57,547 nt of DNA from Chloroflexota bacterium. Lineage in GTDB: Bacteria > Chloroflexota > Anaerolineae > Aggregatilineales > J027. The notes beneath the pieces were generated by a model. That model had not been told where the DNA came from. It ran no database searches and worked only from the letters and a program-made list of their open reading frames with translations. The stretch is taken from assembly GCA_016234595.1 (NCBI GenBank), contig JACRBG010000030.1, positions 1-57,547 of the forward strand, read 5' to 3'. Shown here in pieces: positions 29,160-39,726 of the stretch; the stretch's first letter is position 1; every line of letters begins with the position of its first letter. Made by a program: the position numbers and the translations under genes.

Positions 29160-30665
29160 TTAGCTGATCTTAACCCAGCTAAAATACAGGAAGGCATCGC
29201 TGGTATATTCACGATAGTCCAATTGCAAACGGTGATACCCAGCAGCAATGGCAATATCTATGGTCAATGTCACCCCCGGCTGTGTCACCGTAAAAGTGTC
29301 AATTCCAGCATAGGCATTGTCTAGGAAGAAACGCACCCCATCATCCGCGACGACGGTGAAGCGATAGGTTCCAGCCGCAAAGTAGACATCGGAAGTAAAC
29401 CGAGCGCTGAAATTGTCCGTCCCAATATTGCCAGCAGGGGAACCAGCCCCCCAGTTATAGGCAATTGCGCTGTCGCTACGGGTGTAAACCACTGGCGCGG
29501 CCAGTGAGTTGTTGTTAAAGAATTCCCCATACCACACATTGGTCGTAGGCGTGATGGGCGTAGCCGTTGGAACGCTCGACACCGGGCCAGAAGTGATGGG
29601 CAAGTTACCAATCGGCACATTTGGAATCAGGTAGGCCGAGCTAACCCAACCCTGTTGACCACCCGACAATTGAACCAATACCCATAAATTATCGGCGGTG
29701 CGGCCCAACATCTGTAGGACTGTACCGCGTACTACAAATGTATTCACTCGGAAGCTCGTCCCCGGCCCTTGACGCACATTCAAACGGCTGGTGCTCACAG
29801 TCGCTGAATTACCAGTGACGGGGGGCGTGGTTGGAGTTGTAACCGTACCCGACAAATCAGGCAGGGAACTAATGGCAATGTTCGGGAGAATCAGTGCGGT
29901 AGAAACCCATCCCTCAAGACCACCTGCGAGGCGTACCTTGGCCCATGTACCATTCGTATCGCGGCCCAACAGTGTGACCACTTCGCCACGTACAATCTTT
30001 GCCAACACGCCAAATTGTGTACCGGGGCCAGAGCGAACATTCAGCGTATTGGTGCTGACGACCGCTGAGTTGCCACCAGTACCGGGGGTGGTAGGAGTAC
30101 CTCCATAGTTGCTGGTACCACTCGATGCCGCCGGGAAATTGGGGCCGGTGGGATTGCTGGCAACGTTAGCCCATGTTAGATAAACAAAGGCATTTGTGCC
30201 ATTTTCACGATAGTCCACCTGAATATGATGGCCGCCAGCAGTCAAGGTGACATCACGGGTCAAGGTTACCCCCGGCTGCGCTGCATTCAGGGTATTTACA
30301 ATCGTATTAGAGAAATCGAGCGTAATGGCGATTTCATCATCAGCCAAAATGTAAAAACGATAGGTGCCTGCTGCAAAAGTGGGTGTTGCTCCCCAACGGA
30401 CACTAAAGCCATCGGCTGACATACCGCTCGCCGGTGCATTCGTACCCCAATTAAAAGCAATGACACCTGTATTGGCCGAAAGGGCTTTGGGTTCAAAGAA
30501 ATAGGGGTTGTTATAGAAGTCACCCACCCACGAGGCCGCACCCGATTGCAAATTTGCGTCAAGCTCGGGCTTACCTTCGTTCGATGCAGATGCTGGTTGT
30601 CCAGCGAGGCCAACCAAGGCCACTAACAAGGTTAAAACTACAATCAACGGGATAAATCTTTTCAT
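29160..30665 (-). CDS. Secreted PA14-SH3b-SH3b-PA14 protein
   Basis: A 501-residue exported protein. After the signal peptide (cleavage near 'PASAS') comes a PA14-like beta barrel (about 45-165, 'FYNNPYFFEPKAL', 'YRFYILADDEI'). Two SH3b domains follow (about 200-265 and 285-350), each with 'LNVRSGPGT' or 'LNVRQGPGT', then a second PA14-like unit (about 378-500, 'EFFNNNSLAAPVVY', 'YRFTVVADDGV'). PA14 typically binds carbohydrate and SH3b binds wall polymers, so a cell-surface glycan-binding protein is likely. The two PA14 units look like a duplication flanking the SH3 pair. Confidence 0.82.
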   Translation of the reverse strand: MKRFIPLIVVLTLLVALVGLAGQPASASNEGKPELDANLQSGAASWVGDFYNNPYFFEPKALSANTGVIAFNWGTNAPASGMSADGFSVRWGATPTFAAGTYRFYILADDEIAITLDFSNTIVNTLNAAQPGVTLTRDVTLTAGGHHIQVDYRENGTNAFVYLTWANVASNPTGPNFPAASSGTSNYGGTPTTPGTGGNSAVVSTNTLNVRSGPGTQFGVLAKIVRGEVVTLLGRDTNGTWAKVRLAGGLEGWVSTALILPNIAISSLPDLSGTVTTPTTPPVTGNSATVSTSRLNVRQGPGTSFRVNTFVVRGTVLQMLGRTADNLWVLVQLSGGQQGWVSSAYLIPNVPIGNLPITSGPVSSVPTATPITPTTNVWYGEFFNNNSLAAPVVYTRSDSAIAYNWGAGSPAGNIGTDNFSARFTSDVYFAAGTYRFTVVADDGVRFFLDNAYAGIDTFTVTQPGVTLTIDIAIAAGYHRLQLDYREYTSDAFLYFSWVKIS

Positions 30666-30841
30666 GGCGCTTATCCTTCACTCTTTGAGTTTGATCAAGT
30701 ACGTTGGAACAAAATGCTAACTGATCCCCCACCCAAGGAATCACGGCGTGAGTTGCAATCTGATATTTTCCATTTTAGCAGGACTTGTGTCAGATAAACG
30801 TCAGCGGCGTGTCAACGTTGAAACATCGTAAGTCTTCCGTA

Positions 30842-31564
30842 TCAAAGCAGTGAGGCAGCCTCTTCATCTACCATCCAAAATAGATGCCCCGCTGTCGGCT
30901 GGATAATTTGCGCAGGCAGTACATCAGGTTGATATAGCCCTTTCAAAACCTCATGCAGCCGTTCAGCTTTGGCTTGTCCTGCCACCAAAAAGGCGACATT
31001 AGTGGCAGCATTAAGAGCGGGGGGGGTCAGCGTCAAACGCCATGTATCCAGTTTCTCCACAAAATGACCAATAACCCAGCGGTTCTGCTCATGAACAGCC
31101 GCCGTGCCGGGGAATAATGAGGCGGTGTGCCCATCATCCCCCATCCCAAGCAAAATTAAATCAAATTCGGGCAGGCTATTCCCGAAAAATATCCGCAATT
31201 GCTGTTCATATTCTGCTGAGGCTTGAGCAGGATCAATGTCGCCGTGCATGGGGTGAATATTTTCGGGTAACAGCGGCACATATTGCAACAAGGTCTCCCG
31301 CGCCATCCGATAATTGCTATCAGGATGATCTGGGGGCACACATCGCTCATCCCCCCAAAAAATATGCACATGCGACCACTCAATCTGGCTGGCATACGGC
31401 TCATGCGCCAACAAATTGAATAAAGCCTTAGGCGTTGAACCGCCTGAGAGGGCCACTGTAAAACGACCCTGCTCGGCAATAGCTGGTTTAGAAAGGGCAA
31501 TGAACAGTTCTGCCGCCCCATGGGCAAGGCGATTGGCATCAGGATACCGACGGATTTCGCTCAT
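30842..31564 (-). CDS. pgl: 6-phosphogluconolactonase
   Basis: A 240-residue lactonase hydrolysing 6-phosphogluconolactone. 'VALSGGSTPKALFNLL' (phosphate binding), 'VHIFWGDERCVPPDHPDSNY' (catalytic region) and 'LILLGMGDDGHTASLFPGT' are the signature motifs of the NagB-related lactonase family. It starts seven bases after the zwf stop and is the last gene of the rpiA-gnd-zwf-pgl operon. Confidence 0.95.
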   Translation of the reverse strand: MSEIRRYPDANRLAHGAAELFIALSKPAIAEQGRFTVALSGGSTPKALFNLLAHEPYASQIEWSHVHIFWGDERCVPPDHPDSNYRMARETLLQYVPLLPENIHPMHGDIDPAQASAEYEQQLRIFFGNSLPEFDLILLGMGDDGHTASLFPGTAAVHEQNRWVIGHFVEKLDTWRLTLTPPALNAATNVAFLVAGQAKAERLHEVLKGLYQPDVLPAQIIQPTAGHLFWMVDEEAASLL

Positions 31565-31571
31565 TTTCTGT

Positions 31572-33038
31572 CTACTTCTCTCCCACCGTGTTCCCGTTCA
31601 GGTGTAACCACACCCGACCCCGACCCATCAATTCATCGGCTTCTTTCGGTCCCCAACTTCCCACCGGATATGTCATTAATGGCGGCGCCTTGGGCGATGT
31701 CTCCCAGCCGTGCAGCACGGGGTCAATGATTTTCCACGCATGTTCAATATTGTCACTGCGCGTGAACAAAGTAGCGTCCCCATTCAGGGCGTCATGCAGC
31801 AGGCGTTCATAGGCATCGGGGATGAGGCACTCACCAAATGCAGTGGCATAATCAAATTCCATCACTACTGAGCGTGTCAGGTGCGAATCAGGCATCTTAG
31901 CCTCAAAGCGCAATGACGCTCCTTCATTGGGTTGGATGCGAATGGAAAGCACGTTATTGGTAAAACCAGCATCATCGTCAGCAGCAGTTTCAAACATGCT
32001 GAGGGGCGGGCGACGGAACACGACATTAATCTCGCTCGTTTTGGCAGCCATCGCCTTACCCGAACGCAAATAAAACGGCACACCCTCCCACCGCCAATTA
32101 TTGACATACAGTTTTAGGGCCGCAAAGGTTGGGGTTTGAGAATTAGGCGCAACCCCCTCTGTCCCACAATAGCCTTCATACTGTGCCCGTACCGTATCCT
32201 TGAGAGAAATCGGCGGAATAGCGGCAAACACCTTGGTCTTTTCATTTCGTAGTGCATCGGCATCTAGGGATGAAGGGGGTTCTTTCGTGACCAGTGCCAG
32301 CAGTTGCAATAGGTGATTTTGGAACATATCGCGCACTACACCCGACTGGTCATAATAGCCCGCCCGATGGCCTACATCAACCGTCTCCGCAACCGTGATT
32401 TGGACATGGTCAACATAATTACGATTCCAAACCGGCTCAAGAATGGTGTTGGCAAAGCGCAGGAACAAAATATTCTGGGCTGTCTCTTTACCGAGGTAAT
32501 GATCAATCCGGTAAACCTGCTCCTCTTTAAATACCTTGTGCAACGCCCAATTGAGTTGTTGCGCCGACTCTAAATCGATTCCAAAGGGTTTTTCGACAAT
32601 TAGTCGCCGCCAGCCATTCCGTTCATCGGCCATCTCTGTAATGCCAAGATTTTCAGCCGTTGGGATATACAGGGCGGGCGCGGTTGAAAGATAATACAGT
32701 CGGTTGGCTTTGTTATCTTCTAGGTCATTCAGAAACTTGTGCAAATCATGCACATCTTCGAGTTTAGTGCTGTCGCCCGCATGGTAGTAAATGGACTCGG
32801 CAAACTTAGCCCACTTTTTCTGGTTATAGGTCGCCGCGCTAAATTCCTTGACGCCTTCTTCAACCTTGCTACGAAAATCCTCATGTGAAAATGGCGAACG
32901 TGCCACCCCCACCACCGAGAACTTCTCTGGCAGGCGATGTTTCAAATAGAGGTTATATAATGCTGGAATGAGCTTGCGGTTGGTCAAATCACCCGAAGCG
33001 CCGAAGATGACAACTGTGGTATGCCGGGTTGTAGTCAT
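31572..33038 (-). CDS. zwf: Glucose-6-phosphate 1-dehydrogenase
   Basis: A 488-residue dehydrogenase for the first step of the oxidative pentose phosphate pathway. The Rossmann loop '[10 protein letters not shown]' lies at 13-22, 'EKPFG' at 149-153 and the catalytic 'RIDHYLGKE' at 177-185. Full length for the family. It sits between gnd and pgl with gaps of 29 and 7 bases. Confidence 0.97.
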   Translation of the reverse strand: MTTTRHTTVVIFGASGDLTNRKLIPALYNLYLKHRLPEKFSVVGVARSPFSHEDFRSKVEEGVKEFSAATYNQKKWAKFAESIYYHAGDSTKLEDVHDLHKFLNDLEDNKANRLYYLSTAPALYIPTAENLGITEMADERNGWRRLIVEKPFGIDLESAQQLNWALHKVFKEEQVYRIDHYLGKETAQNILFLRFANTILEPVWNRNYVDHVQITVAETVDVGHRAGYYDQSGVVRDMFQNHLLQLLALVTKEPPSSLDADALRNEKTKVFAAIPPISLKDTVRAQYEGYCGTEGVAPNSQTPTFAALKLYVNNWRWEGVPFYLRSGKAMAAKTSEINVVFRRPPLSMFETAADDDAGFTNNVLSIRIQPNEGASLRFEAKMPDSHLTRSVVMEFDYATAFGECLIPDAYERLLHDALNGDATLFTRSDNIEHAWKIIDPVLHGWETSPKAPPLMTYPVGSWGPKEADELMGRGRVWLHLNGNTVGEK

Positions 33039-33067
33039 GATGTATTATTTACCCTCGCCTAGTGCGT

Positions 33068-33973
33068 TTATTCGTGTTTTACCGCGTGCCCACCAAATTG
33101 ATTCCGCATTGCCGCCAGCAACTTAGCCGAATAGCTATCTTCTTGACGACTGATAAACCGCATCAGAAGCGACATAATAATGACTGGGGCTGGCACATCT
33201 TGGTCAATGGATTCAAATACCGTCCAGCGTCCCTCGCCCGAATCCGCTACCCAGCCTTTGATACCGGGTAGCTCAGGGTCGGCTTTGAGCGCATTAGCCG
33301 TCAAATCCAACAACCATGAACGTACTACACTGCCATTCCGCCAAATTTCCGCAATCTGATGCAGGTCAAGATTAAATTCTTGCTTGGCCCGCATAATCTC
33401 AAAGCCTTCAGCGTAGGCCTGCATCAAGCCATATTCAATGCCATTGTGCACCATCTTTACAAAATGGCCTGATCCGCTTGGCCCCACATAGCCCCATCCC
33501 AGATCTGCACCGGGGGCGAGTGTTTCAAAAATCGGACGCAGTCGTTCGACAACTTCTTTCTCGCCGCCAATCATCATGCTGTAGCCTTCTTTCAGTCCCC
33601 ACACCCCGCCGCTGGTGCCAACATCCACAAAATGCAATCCTTTGGCGGTCACGGCCTCAGCCCGACGCATCGTTTCCTTATAATTGCTGTTACCTCCGTC
33701 AATGATGACATCTCCGGTTGATAATTTTTCGGTCAGTGTCATCACGGTTTTTTCGGTGGGGTCACCTGCTGGAACCATCACCCAAACAATGCGTGGGGCA
33801 TTCAATTTTTGTGCAACCTCGTCCAGTGTGCGTGCCCCAATCGCTCCTTCTGCTTCTGATGCTCGGATAGCGTCCTCGCTCAAGTCAAACGCAACCACTT
33901 CATGACCACCCTGCAACAGGCGTTTGGTCATGTTGGCCCCCATCCGCCCTAAACCCACCATTGCAATCTGCAT
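33068..33973 (-). CDS. gnd: 6-phosphogluconate dehydrogenase, short (decarboxylating) form
   Basis: A 301-residue enzyme oxidising 6-phosphogluconate to ribulose-5-phosphate. 'MVGLGRMGANM' (residues 5-15) is the dinucleotide site; 'DGGNSNY', 'VGTSGGVWGLKEGY' and 'HFVKMVHNGIEYGLMQ' are substrate and catalytic motifs (Lys and Asn). At about 300 residues it is the short GndA/YqeC-like form, often NAD-dependent, rather than the 470-residue form. AAGGAG precedes the ATG at 33973; the frame extends to 34045. Confidence 0.92.
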   Translation of the reverse strand: MQIAMVGLGRMGANMTKRLLQGGHEVVAFDLSEDAIRASEAEGAIGARTLDEVAQKLNAPRIVWVMVPAGDPTEKTVMTLTEKLSTGDVIIDGGNSNYKETMRRAEAVTAKGLHFVDVGTSGGVWGLKEGYSMMIGGEKEVVERLRPIFETLAPGADLGWGYVGPSGSGHFVKMVHNGIEYGLMQAYAEGFEIMRAKQEFNLDLHQIAEIWRNGSVVRSWLLDLTANALKADPELPGIKGWVADSGEGRWTVFESIDQDVPAPVIIMSLLMRFISRQEDSYSAKLLAAMRNQFGGHAVKHE

Positions 33974-34041
33974 AGCCGATGCTCCTTGAATCGTTGAGAA
34001 TTGCTGAATTGCTATGTCGTCAACACTAATTGGACTCGGCT

Positions 34042-34743
34042 TCACCGCCGAATGTTACGTATCCGATCCGCCCCCGCTACAATCACTTCCGAAGCAATGC
34101 CAATGAAAAAGCCATGTTCGACAATTCCGGTGCGTGCTTTTATTTGGTCAGCCAGTTCCGCCAGCGCATCAGCCGAAGCGAGGGGAGGAAATTTGCAATC
34201 GAGTATGTAATTGCCTTGATCAGTCTTAAACCGCGACCCATCAGCCCCCATGCGGAGCTTGGGCTGCCCACCTAAGGCTTCCAAAAAAGCCAGATGCGTC
34301 GTCCAGCCAAACGGAATCACCTCAATCGGTAAGGCGAATCGGGTGCATAAGGCCGCGGAGAGTTTAGATTCATCTACCACAATAATCTCACGTTTACTCG
34401 CCTGTGCCACGAGTTTTTCGCGCAGCAAGGCCCCACCCCCGCCTTTTATGATTTCCAAATGCGGGTCAACCTCATCCGCACCATCAATCGTCAAATCCAC
34501 TACTGGATGTTCATCTAGTGTTGTGAGGGGAATATGCAGATTGTGCGCTTCTGTTTCGATTTGTTGGGAACATGGCACACCTAAAATATTTTTAAGCGTA
34601 CCGTTTTGAATGAGTACCGCAATGCGTCGGACAGCATGAATCGCCGTGCTGCCATGCCCCAATCCTACCACCATACCAGATTCCACTTGTTCAACAGCGC
34701 GTTCGGCTGCCTGTCGTTTCAATTCGTCAATATTTTGGCTCAT
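34042..34743 (-). CDS. rpiA: Ribose-5-phosphate isomerase A
   Basis: A 233-residue isomerase interconverting ribose-5-phosphate and ribulose-5-phosphate. 'GLGHGSTA' (27-34), 'TIDGADEVDP' (catalytic Asp pair) and 'KGGGGALLREKLVA' (catalytic Glu and Lys) are family hallmarks. It is the first gene of the rpiA-gnd-zwf-pgl operon. The ATG at 34743 gives the usual N-terminus; one at 34764 is also possible. Confidence 0.93.
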   Translation of the reverse strand: MSQNIDELKRQAAERAVEQVESGMVVGLGHGSTAIHAVRRIAVLIQNGTLKNILGVPCSQQIETEAHNLHIPLTTLDEHPVVDLTIDGADEVDPHLEIIKGGGGALLREKLVAQASKREIIVVDESKLSAALCTRFALPIEVIPFGWTTHLAFLEALGGQPKLRMGADGSRFKTDQGNYILDCKFPPLASADALAELADQIKARTGIVEHGFFIGIASEVIVAGADRIRNIRR

Positions 34744-34778
34744 ATTTCCATAATCTTTTTGCATAACAAATTCAGTTC

Positions 34779-34807
34779 AGTATACTCCCCTCCAATCATT
34801 TGCCCAA
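34779..34807 (-). promoter_or_regulatory. Promoter for the pentose phosphate operon
   Basis: On the minus strand TTGGGC (34802-34807) and TATACT (34779-34784) are 17 bases apart. The -10 is part of the palindrome AGTATACT, so the same box could also serve the divergent aldo/keto reductase gene. Confidence 0.4.
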
Positions 34808-34826
34808 TGTCACAGGATACACCCTC

Positions 34827-35816
34827 ATGAATTTACGCTCCCTCGGTACAACGGGTTTATCAGCCACACCCATTGGGTTAGGGTTGGCAGCCCTCGGCAG
34901 ACCCGGTTATATCAATTTGGGCCATGCGGATGATTTAGAGCGCAATTATGAGAGTGCGGCTATGCAAAACCGTACCTATGAAGTATTGGATGCTGCATGG
35001 CAGGCTGGCATTCGCTATTTTGATGCTGCCCGTTCCTATGGCCGCGCTGAGGAATTTTTGGGCAATTGGCTCCACAGCCGTGCTATTCCCGTCGGGGATA
35101 TAACCATCGGCTCGAAATGGGGCTACATCTATACGGCGGATTGGCAAGTCGAAGCCGAATATCACGAAATCAAAGACCACACCCTCCCCGTTTTGCAGCG
35201 CCAATGGATTGAGACACAAAACCATCTAGGTGATTACATCCAACTGTATCAAATCCACTCTGCCACCCTTGCAAGTGGTGTTCTAACCAACCGTGAGGTA
35301 CTCAATAAATTAGCCCGCCTAAAAAGTCAGGGCATTAAAATTGGCCTCTCACTGAGTGGCCCTGACCAACCCGATACCCTCCGCACAGCGCTGGCAGTTC
35401 AAGTAGATGGCGGGTGCTTGTTCGATTGTGTCCAAGCGACCTACAACCTCCTAGAAATTTCGGCTGGCCCTGCCCTCCAAGAAGCTCATACTGCCGGAAT
35501 GGGGGTCATTATCAAAGAAGCCCTAGCCAACGGTCGTTTGACCTCTCGCAATCCGGAATTTGCTGATCCCACGCATCCCTTGCCGCAACAAGCGACTCGC
35601 CTTCATACCACTTTGGATGCCCTATCCCTAGCTGCCGTTCTTAATCAATCATGGGTAGATGTTGTCTTAAGCGGCGCTGCCACGATTGATCATCTTGTCG
35701 CTAATTTAAAGGCCCTTGAGGTCGAGTGGGATGAAGAAGCGACTTATGAATTGGGCAAAATCACCGAATCGCCCTCCATTTATTGGAAACGACGAAAGAC
35801 ATTAGGTTGGAATTGA
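34827..35816 (+). CDS. Aldo/keto reductase
   Basis: A 329-residue TIM-barrel oxidoreductase. The catalytic tetrad is partly visible: Asp and Tyr in 'IRYFDAARSYGRAEEFLG', Lys in 'TIGSKWGY' and His in 'LYQIHSA'. The N-terminal 'LRSLGTTGLSATPIGLG' is standard for the family. It is divergent from rpiA and lies 43 bases upstream of glgB, so it may be cotranscribed with glgB. Substrate unknown; sugar or aldehyde likely. Confidence 0.85.
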   Translation: MNLRSLGTTGLSATPIGLGLAALGRPGYINLGHADDLERNYESAAMQNRTYEVLDAAWQAGIRYFDAARSYGRAEEFLGNWLHSRAIPVGDITIGSKWGYIYTADWQVEAEYHEIKDHTLPVLQRQWIETQNHLGDYIQLYQIHSATLASGVLTNREVLNKLARLKSQGIKIGLSLSGPDQPDTLRTALAVQVDGGCLFDCVQATYNLLEISAGPALQEAHTAGMGVIIKEALANGRLTSRNPEFADPTHPLPQQATRLHTTLDALSLAAVLNQSWVDVVLSGAATIDHLVANLKALEVEWDEEATYELGKITESPSIYWKRRKTLGWN

Positions 35817-35859
35817 GTTAAACTTCCCACAAACTTCTTGAGAGTTATGGAGATTTAAA

Positions 35860-38118
35860 GTGGTTACAGCTGAAATTCACCCTGATGCGATTGCCGCGAT
35901 TGTGCATGGGTATCATGGCGCTCCCTTTGATGTACTTGGCCCCCATAAAATTGATGAAAACACAGTCTCATTCCGGGCCTTTCGTCCAACCGTCAAAACG
36001 CTGCATTTACTGCTTGGGAGTCAGCGTATTCCCATGAATCGCCTTTGGGATGAAGGTTTTTTTGAAGTCACGGTCGCCACCAGTTGGCCCGGCCCTCATT
36101 ATCAATTTGAAGCTGTGACCCATGACAACCGCACTGAAGTCTTTTCCGACCCCTATGCTTTCCCCGCCTATCTCAGCGACTTCGACCTCTACCTTCTCGG
36201 TGAGGGGCGTCACCTCAGCAGCTACGAAAAACTGGGTGCTCACCTAGTCGAAATTGAAGGCATCCAAGGCGTCCATTTTGCGATTTGGGCCCCCAATGCC
36301 TATCGGGTGAGCCTCATTGGGGACTTTAATGGTTGGAACGCTGCTCAACATCCCATGCAACGACATGGGGTCAGTGGCATTTGGGAATTGTTTATCCCCG
36401 GCCTCCAAGAAGGCGAAACCTATAAATTTGATCTGCGTTCACGCTTTAATGACTTTCATGCCGAAAAAGCCGACCCCTATGCGTTCGCCGCTGAACTCCG
36501 CCCCAAAACCGCCTCAGTGGTCGCCAATTTGGATAATTACCTATGGCAAGATAGTCAATGGATGGACAATCGCGCCAAACAAGACCCGTTGAAGTCACCC
36601 GTCTCAATTTATGAAGTCCATCTGGGTTCATGGCGGCGCAAAGAGGGTAACGAATGGCTGACCTATCGTGAATTAGCGGATGCACTTGTCCAATATGTCA
36701 AAAAGATGGGCTATACCCACATCGAACTCATGCCGGTTGCCGAACATCCTTTTGACGGCTCGTGGGGCTATCAGGTCACAGGCTACTTCGCCCCCACCTC
36801 ACGTTATGGCTCCCCTGACGATTTTATGTATCTGGTAGACCAGTGTCACCAAAATAATATCGGCGTCATTTTGGATTGGGTTCCCGCCCATTTCCCCAAA
36901 GACGGACACGGCCTCGCCTATTTTGATGGAACGCATCTCTATGAACATGCCGATACCCGTAAAGGTGAACATCCCGATTGGGGCACACTGATCTTTAATT
37001 TTGGCCGCAATGAAGTCCGTAATTTTCTGCTGTCCAATGCTATTTTCTGGCTCAAAAAATATCACATTGACGGCCTACGAGTAGACGCAGTGTCCTCCAT
37101 GCTCTATCTCGATTTTTCGCGCCAAGCGGGTCAATGGCTGCCTAATCAATTTGGGGGCCGAGAAAACATCGAAGCCATTCATTTCCTGCGCGAGGTCAAC
37201 GAAATCGTCCACAGTGAATCCCCCGGCGTGTTGATGATTGCCGAAGAATCTACCGCGTGGCCGATGGTTTCACGTCCCACCTATATCGGCGGTCTCGGTT
37301 TCACCTTCAAATGGAATATGGGCTGGATGCACGACACCCTTGAATACCTCCAAAAAGACCCGGTCTATCGTCGCTATTCGCATAACCGCATTACCTTCTC
37401 ATTATTCTATGCCTTCAGCGAAAATTTCGTTCTCTCCCTCTCCCATGACGAAGTGGTCCACGGCAAAGGGTCGCTAATTAACAAGGCTTCTGGCGATTGG
37501 TGGCAAAAATTTGCGACAGTGCGTTTGTTAGCGGGTTATCAATATACTCACCCCGGCAAAAAGCTGAATTTTATGGGGCAAGAAATTGGTCAATGGCGTG
37601 AATGGAGCGAAGAACGCAGTCTCGACTGGCATTTGCTGGAATTACCCACTCATGCCCGTCTCAATCAATGGATGATTGACCTCAATGTGTTCTACAAATC
37701 GCAACCCGCCCTCTATCAAAATGACTTTTCGCCCGAAGGTTTCCGCTGGATCGAACCAAACGACGCCGACCAAAGCGTGTTCACTTACATTCGGTTCGCC
37801 GATGATAAGTCGGATTTTATTGTCGTCGCCTGTAATTTTACGCCTGTCCCACGTTATAACTATCGTATGGGTGTTCCTGAAGCCGGATATTACAGAGAGG
37901 TATTGAACAGCGATGCTGGGATTTATGGTGGCGGTAATCTAGGCAATTATGGCGGGGTCAATAGCCAAGAACAGACTTCGCATGGTTTCCCCCACAGCAT
38001 CAGCCTGACGATCCCACCCCTAGGCATACTCATTCTGAAATTGGCAAAACCCCAACCAGCGACTAAACCCGCTAGCAAGCCGCCTAAATCCAAGCCACCT
38101 AAAGGGAAAGTGGAGTGA
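35860..38118 (+). CDS. glgB: 1,4-alpha-glucan branching enzyme
   Basis: A 752-residue GH13 enzyme introducing alpha-1,6 branches in glycogen. It has an N-terminal CBM48 pair (about 15-215, '[20 protein letters not shown]'), then the catalytic barrel: '[20 protein letters not shown]', '[14 protein letters not shown]' (nucleophile Asp), '[10 protein letters not shown]' (acid/base Glu) and '[15 protein letters not shown]' (third Asp). A short Lys/Pro-rich tail ends the protein. GTG start with GGAG upstream; the next gene's GTG overlaps its stop (GTGA). Confidence 0.95.
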   Translation: MVTAEIHPDAIAAIVHGYHGAPFDVLGPHKIDENTVSFRAFRPTVKTLHLLLGSQRIPMNRLWDEGFFEVTVATSWPGPHYQFEAVTHDNRTEVFSDPYAFPAYLSDFDLYLLGEGRHLSSYEKLGAHLVEIEGIQGVHFAIWAPNAYRVSLIGDFNGWNAAQHPMQRHGVSGIWELFIPGLQEGETYKFDLRSRFNDFHAEKADPYAFAAELRPKTASVVANLDNYLWQDSQWMDNRAKQDPLKSPVSIYEVHLGSWRRKEGNEWLTYRELADALVQYVKKMGYTHIELMPVAEHPFDGSWGYQVTGYFAPTSRYGSPDDFMYLVDQCHQNNIGVILDWVPAHFPKDGHGLAYFDGTHLYEHADTRKGEHPDWGTLIFNFGRNEVRNFLLSNAIFWLKKYHIDGLRVDAVSSMLYLDFSRQAGQWLPNQFGGRENIEAIHFLREVNEIVHSESPGVLMIAEESTAWPMVSRPTYIGGLGFTFKWNMGWMHDTLEYLQKDPVYRRYSHNRITFSLFYAFSENFVLSLSHDEVVHGKGSLINKASGDWWQKFATVRLLAGYQYTHPGKKLNFMGQEIGQWREWSEERSLDWHLLELPTHARLNQWMIDLNVFYKSQPALYQNDFSPEGFRWIEPNDADQSVFTYIRFADDKSDFIVVACNFTPVPRYNYRMGVPEAGYYREVLNSDAGIYGGGNLGNYGGVNSQEQTSHGFPHSISLTIPPLGILILKLAKPQPATKPASKPPKSKPPKGKVE

Positions 38119-39257
38119 GCCAACCCCAGTATCATGACCTTGGCATCTTTAGCGATTGGGTCAACGAAGCAGCGCGGCAACAAAGCCTTTTCCCAATAGC
38201 CGACCCCGGCCCAGCTACCCAACAGCGTGTGCGCGAAGTGCTCGGTTTTTGTGAAGGTAATGAAACCCCATTAGGCGCTGAGGTCAACCACCAATGGGAA
38301 AAAGATGGCCTAGTGGGTGAAGCCATTTCATGGTCAGTCGGCTACGGGCCACGCACTGAGGCTTGGTTGTTAAAGCCAGCCCATGCCAAAGACCCATTAC
38401 CGGGAATTGTTGCCCTCTATGAGCATGGCGGATTCAAATATCTGGGCAAGGAAAAAATCGCTATTGGCCCAACCGATCCACTACCCTTTATGCCAAATTG
38501 GTGGGATAAGTATTATGGCGGACGGCCCTTTGCCAATGCCCTCGCCCATGCAGGGTTCGCCGTACTCATTCATGATCCCTTTTTGTGGGGTAGCCGCCGA
38601 TTTCCTCAGAATGTAATGCCAGAATGGACAGCCCAAGCTTTCACAGGGCTGCAAGACAGTAATTGGTTAAACTATGGCATCCCTTATGAAATCGGCCTCT
38701 ATAACTTTGCCGCCTCACAGCATGAGCATCAAATTGAAAAACTCTGCACGGTTTTAGGAACAACGCTCGCTGGTGTGGTCAGTCATGAAGATCGCATCGC
38801 TGTCAACTATCTACGCTCGCGGCCCGATGTGGACGCCCGTCATATCGGCTGTGTGGGGTTATCTGGAGGAGGGGCACGCGCCGCACTGCTGCAAGCCACT
38901 CATCCGCATATGCACGCCACTGTGGTTGTCGCAATGATGGCCTCCTATGCTGAAATGCTTAATCGCGATGTCACCCGCCATACATGGTTGCTTTTTCCAA
39001 AGGGCTGGTCAAGATTTGGCGATTGGCCGGATTTAGCAGCTTGCCGTGCCCCGTCGCCCTTATTGGTTCAATACAATCTCGCTGATGAGCTTTTTGCACA
39101 GGAAGCAATGCAAGCCGCCCATGACCGTCTCACCCACCATTACCAAACGGTCGGGTGCGCCGAAGCGTATCAAGGCGAATTTTATGCTGGGCCACACAAA
39201 TTCGATCTAGCTATGCAGCAATCTGCTTTTAAGTGGTTAGCAACCCAATTAAAATAA
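38115..39257 (+). CDS. Alpha/beta hydrolase (dienelactone hydrolase/acetyl esterase-like)
   Basis: A 380-residue cytosolic hydrolase. The nucleophile elbow '[15 protein letters not shown]' (Ser) lies near residue 253, the acidic residue is probably in 'YNLADELF' and the His near the C-terminus in 'GPHKFD'. Family relatives include acetyl-xylan and related esterases. Start GTG overlaps the glgB stop (GTGA), implying translational coupling and a possible role with glycan or acetylated sugars. Substrate inferred only. Confidence 0.72.
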   Translation: MSQPQYHDLGIFSDWVNEAARQQSLFPIADPGPATQQRVREVLGFCEGNETPLGAEVNHQWEKDGLVGEAISWSVGYGPRTEAWLLKPAHAKDPLPGIVALYEHGGFKYLGKEKIAIGPTDPLPFMPNWWDKYYGGRPFANALAHAGFAVLIHDPFLWGSRRFPQNVMPEWTAQAFTGLQDSNWLNYGIPYEIGLYNFAASQHEHQIEKLCTVLGTTLAGVVSHEDRIAVNYLRSRPDVDARHIGCVGLSGGGARAALLQATHPHMHATVVVAMMASYAEMLNRDVTRHTWLLFPKGWSRFGDWPDLAACRAPSPLLVQYNLADELFAQEAMQAAHDRLTHHYQTVGCAEAYQGEFYAGPHKFDLAMQQSAFKWLATQLK

Positions 39258-39282
39258 TTCAAGTTTGGGGTTTGTACAAAAG

Positions 39283-39386
39283 GCGCGGACAAAAAAGGCG
39301 ATATGGGATATATCTCATCGCTGAGACATGGAGGGAGAGTGTTTGGCCCTCACAACCACCGATAACCCACATCTATCGGCCCGCAC
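39283..39386 (-). ncRNA. Y RNA-like ncRNA 1 (most distal, no tRNA-like domain)
   Basis: About 104 nt. The 5' strand carries the Ro-binding pattern GGGCCGA...GTGGGTTATC. The outer helix pairs 39379-39386 with 39283-39290 over 8 bp; the inner helix pairs GATGTGGG with CCCATATC over 8 bp, leaving a 3'-side internal loop with six U. The module at the loop end lacks a TTCGA T loop; it contains a TCTCA-GCGA-TGAGA tetraloop hairpin. It is the last unit of the array, next to the convergent hydrolase gene. Confidence 0.8.
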
Positions 39387-39406
39387 TTTTTTATGTGCTT
39401 TATGAG

Positions 39407-39550
39407 GCATGGGCAAAAAAGCTGACATGGGAGAATGTCATCCCCCTTTGCCGCTCGGGACATCCCATACAATTGCTGTATGAGAGAGGGACTCGAACCC
39501 TCGAAGGCTTCTGCCAGATGATCCGATAACCCACATCTATCGGCCCATGC
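39407..39550 (-). ncRNA. Y RNA-like ncRNA 2 with Tyr-type tRNA-like domain
   Basis: About 144 nt. Outer helix GCATGGGC/GCCCATGC is perfect (39543-39550 with 39407-39414); inner helix GATGTGGG/CCCATGTC has 8 pairs including wobbles. The inserted domain holds a perfect T arm, GAGGG-TTCGAGT-CCCTC (39486-39502), a short variable-arm hairpin GGCAGAAGCC (39506-39515), a closed CATACA/TGTATG stem (about 39466-39482) and a D-arm-like CCCGAGCGGCAAAGGGGG (39442-39459) as in class II tRNA-Tyr. The order T arm, closed stem, D arm is permuted relative to a tRNA. Confidence 0.85.
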
Positions 39551-39568
39551 CAAACATAAATTCTGAGG

Positions 39569-39707
39569 GTGGTACAGGCAAAGGATCGCATCTAGGAAAC
39601 GCTCTGCCATTGAGCTATCGGCCCGTGTGATTGATGGGCCGAGCAGGATTCGAACCCGCAACCTTTCAATTATGAGTTGATAACCTAGCCACTACGGCCC
39701 GTACCAC
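39569..39707 (-). ncRNA. Y RNA-like ncRNA 3 with permuted Met-type tRNA-like domain
   Basis: About 139 nt. Outer helix GTGGTACGGGC/GCCTGTACCAC has 11 pairs. The domain, 5' to 3', holds an anticodon-like hairpin TCAA-CTCATAA-TTGA (39666-39680, CAU in the loop), T arm GCGGG-TTCGAAT-CCTGC (39643-39659), a 7-bp acceptor-like stem TCGGCCC/GGGCCGA (39636-39642 with 39618-39624) closed by an 11-nt loop, and D arm GCTC-AATGGCA-GAGC (39601-39615). This is nearly a whole tRNA opened between D and anticodon arms. No CCA end. Confidence 0.88.
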
Positions 39708-39726
39708 ATCTGTGTCAGGTGAGAGG

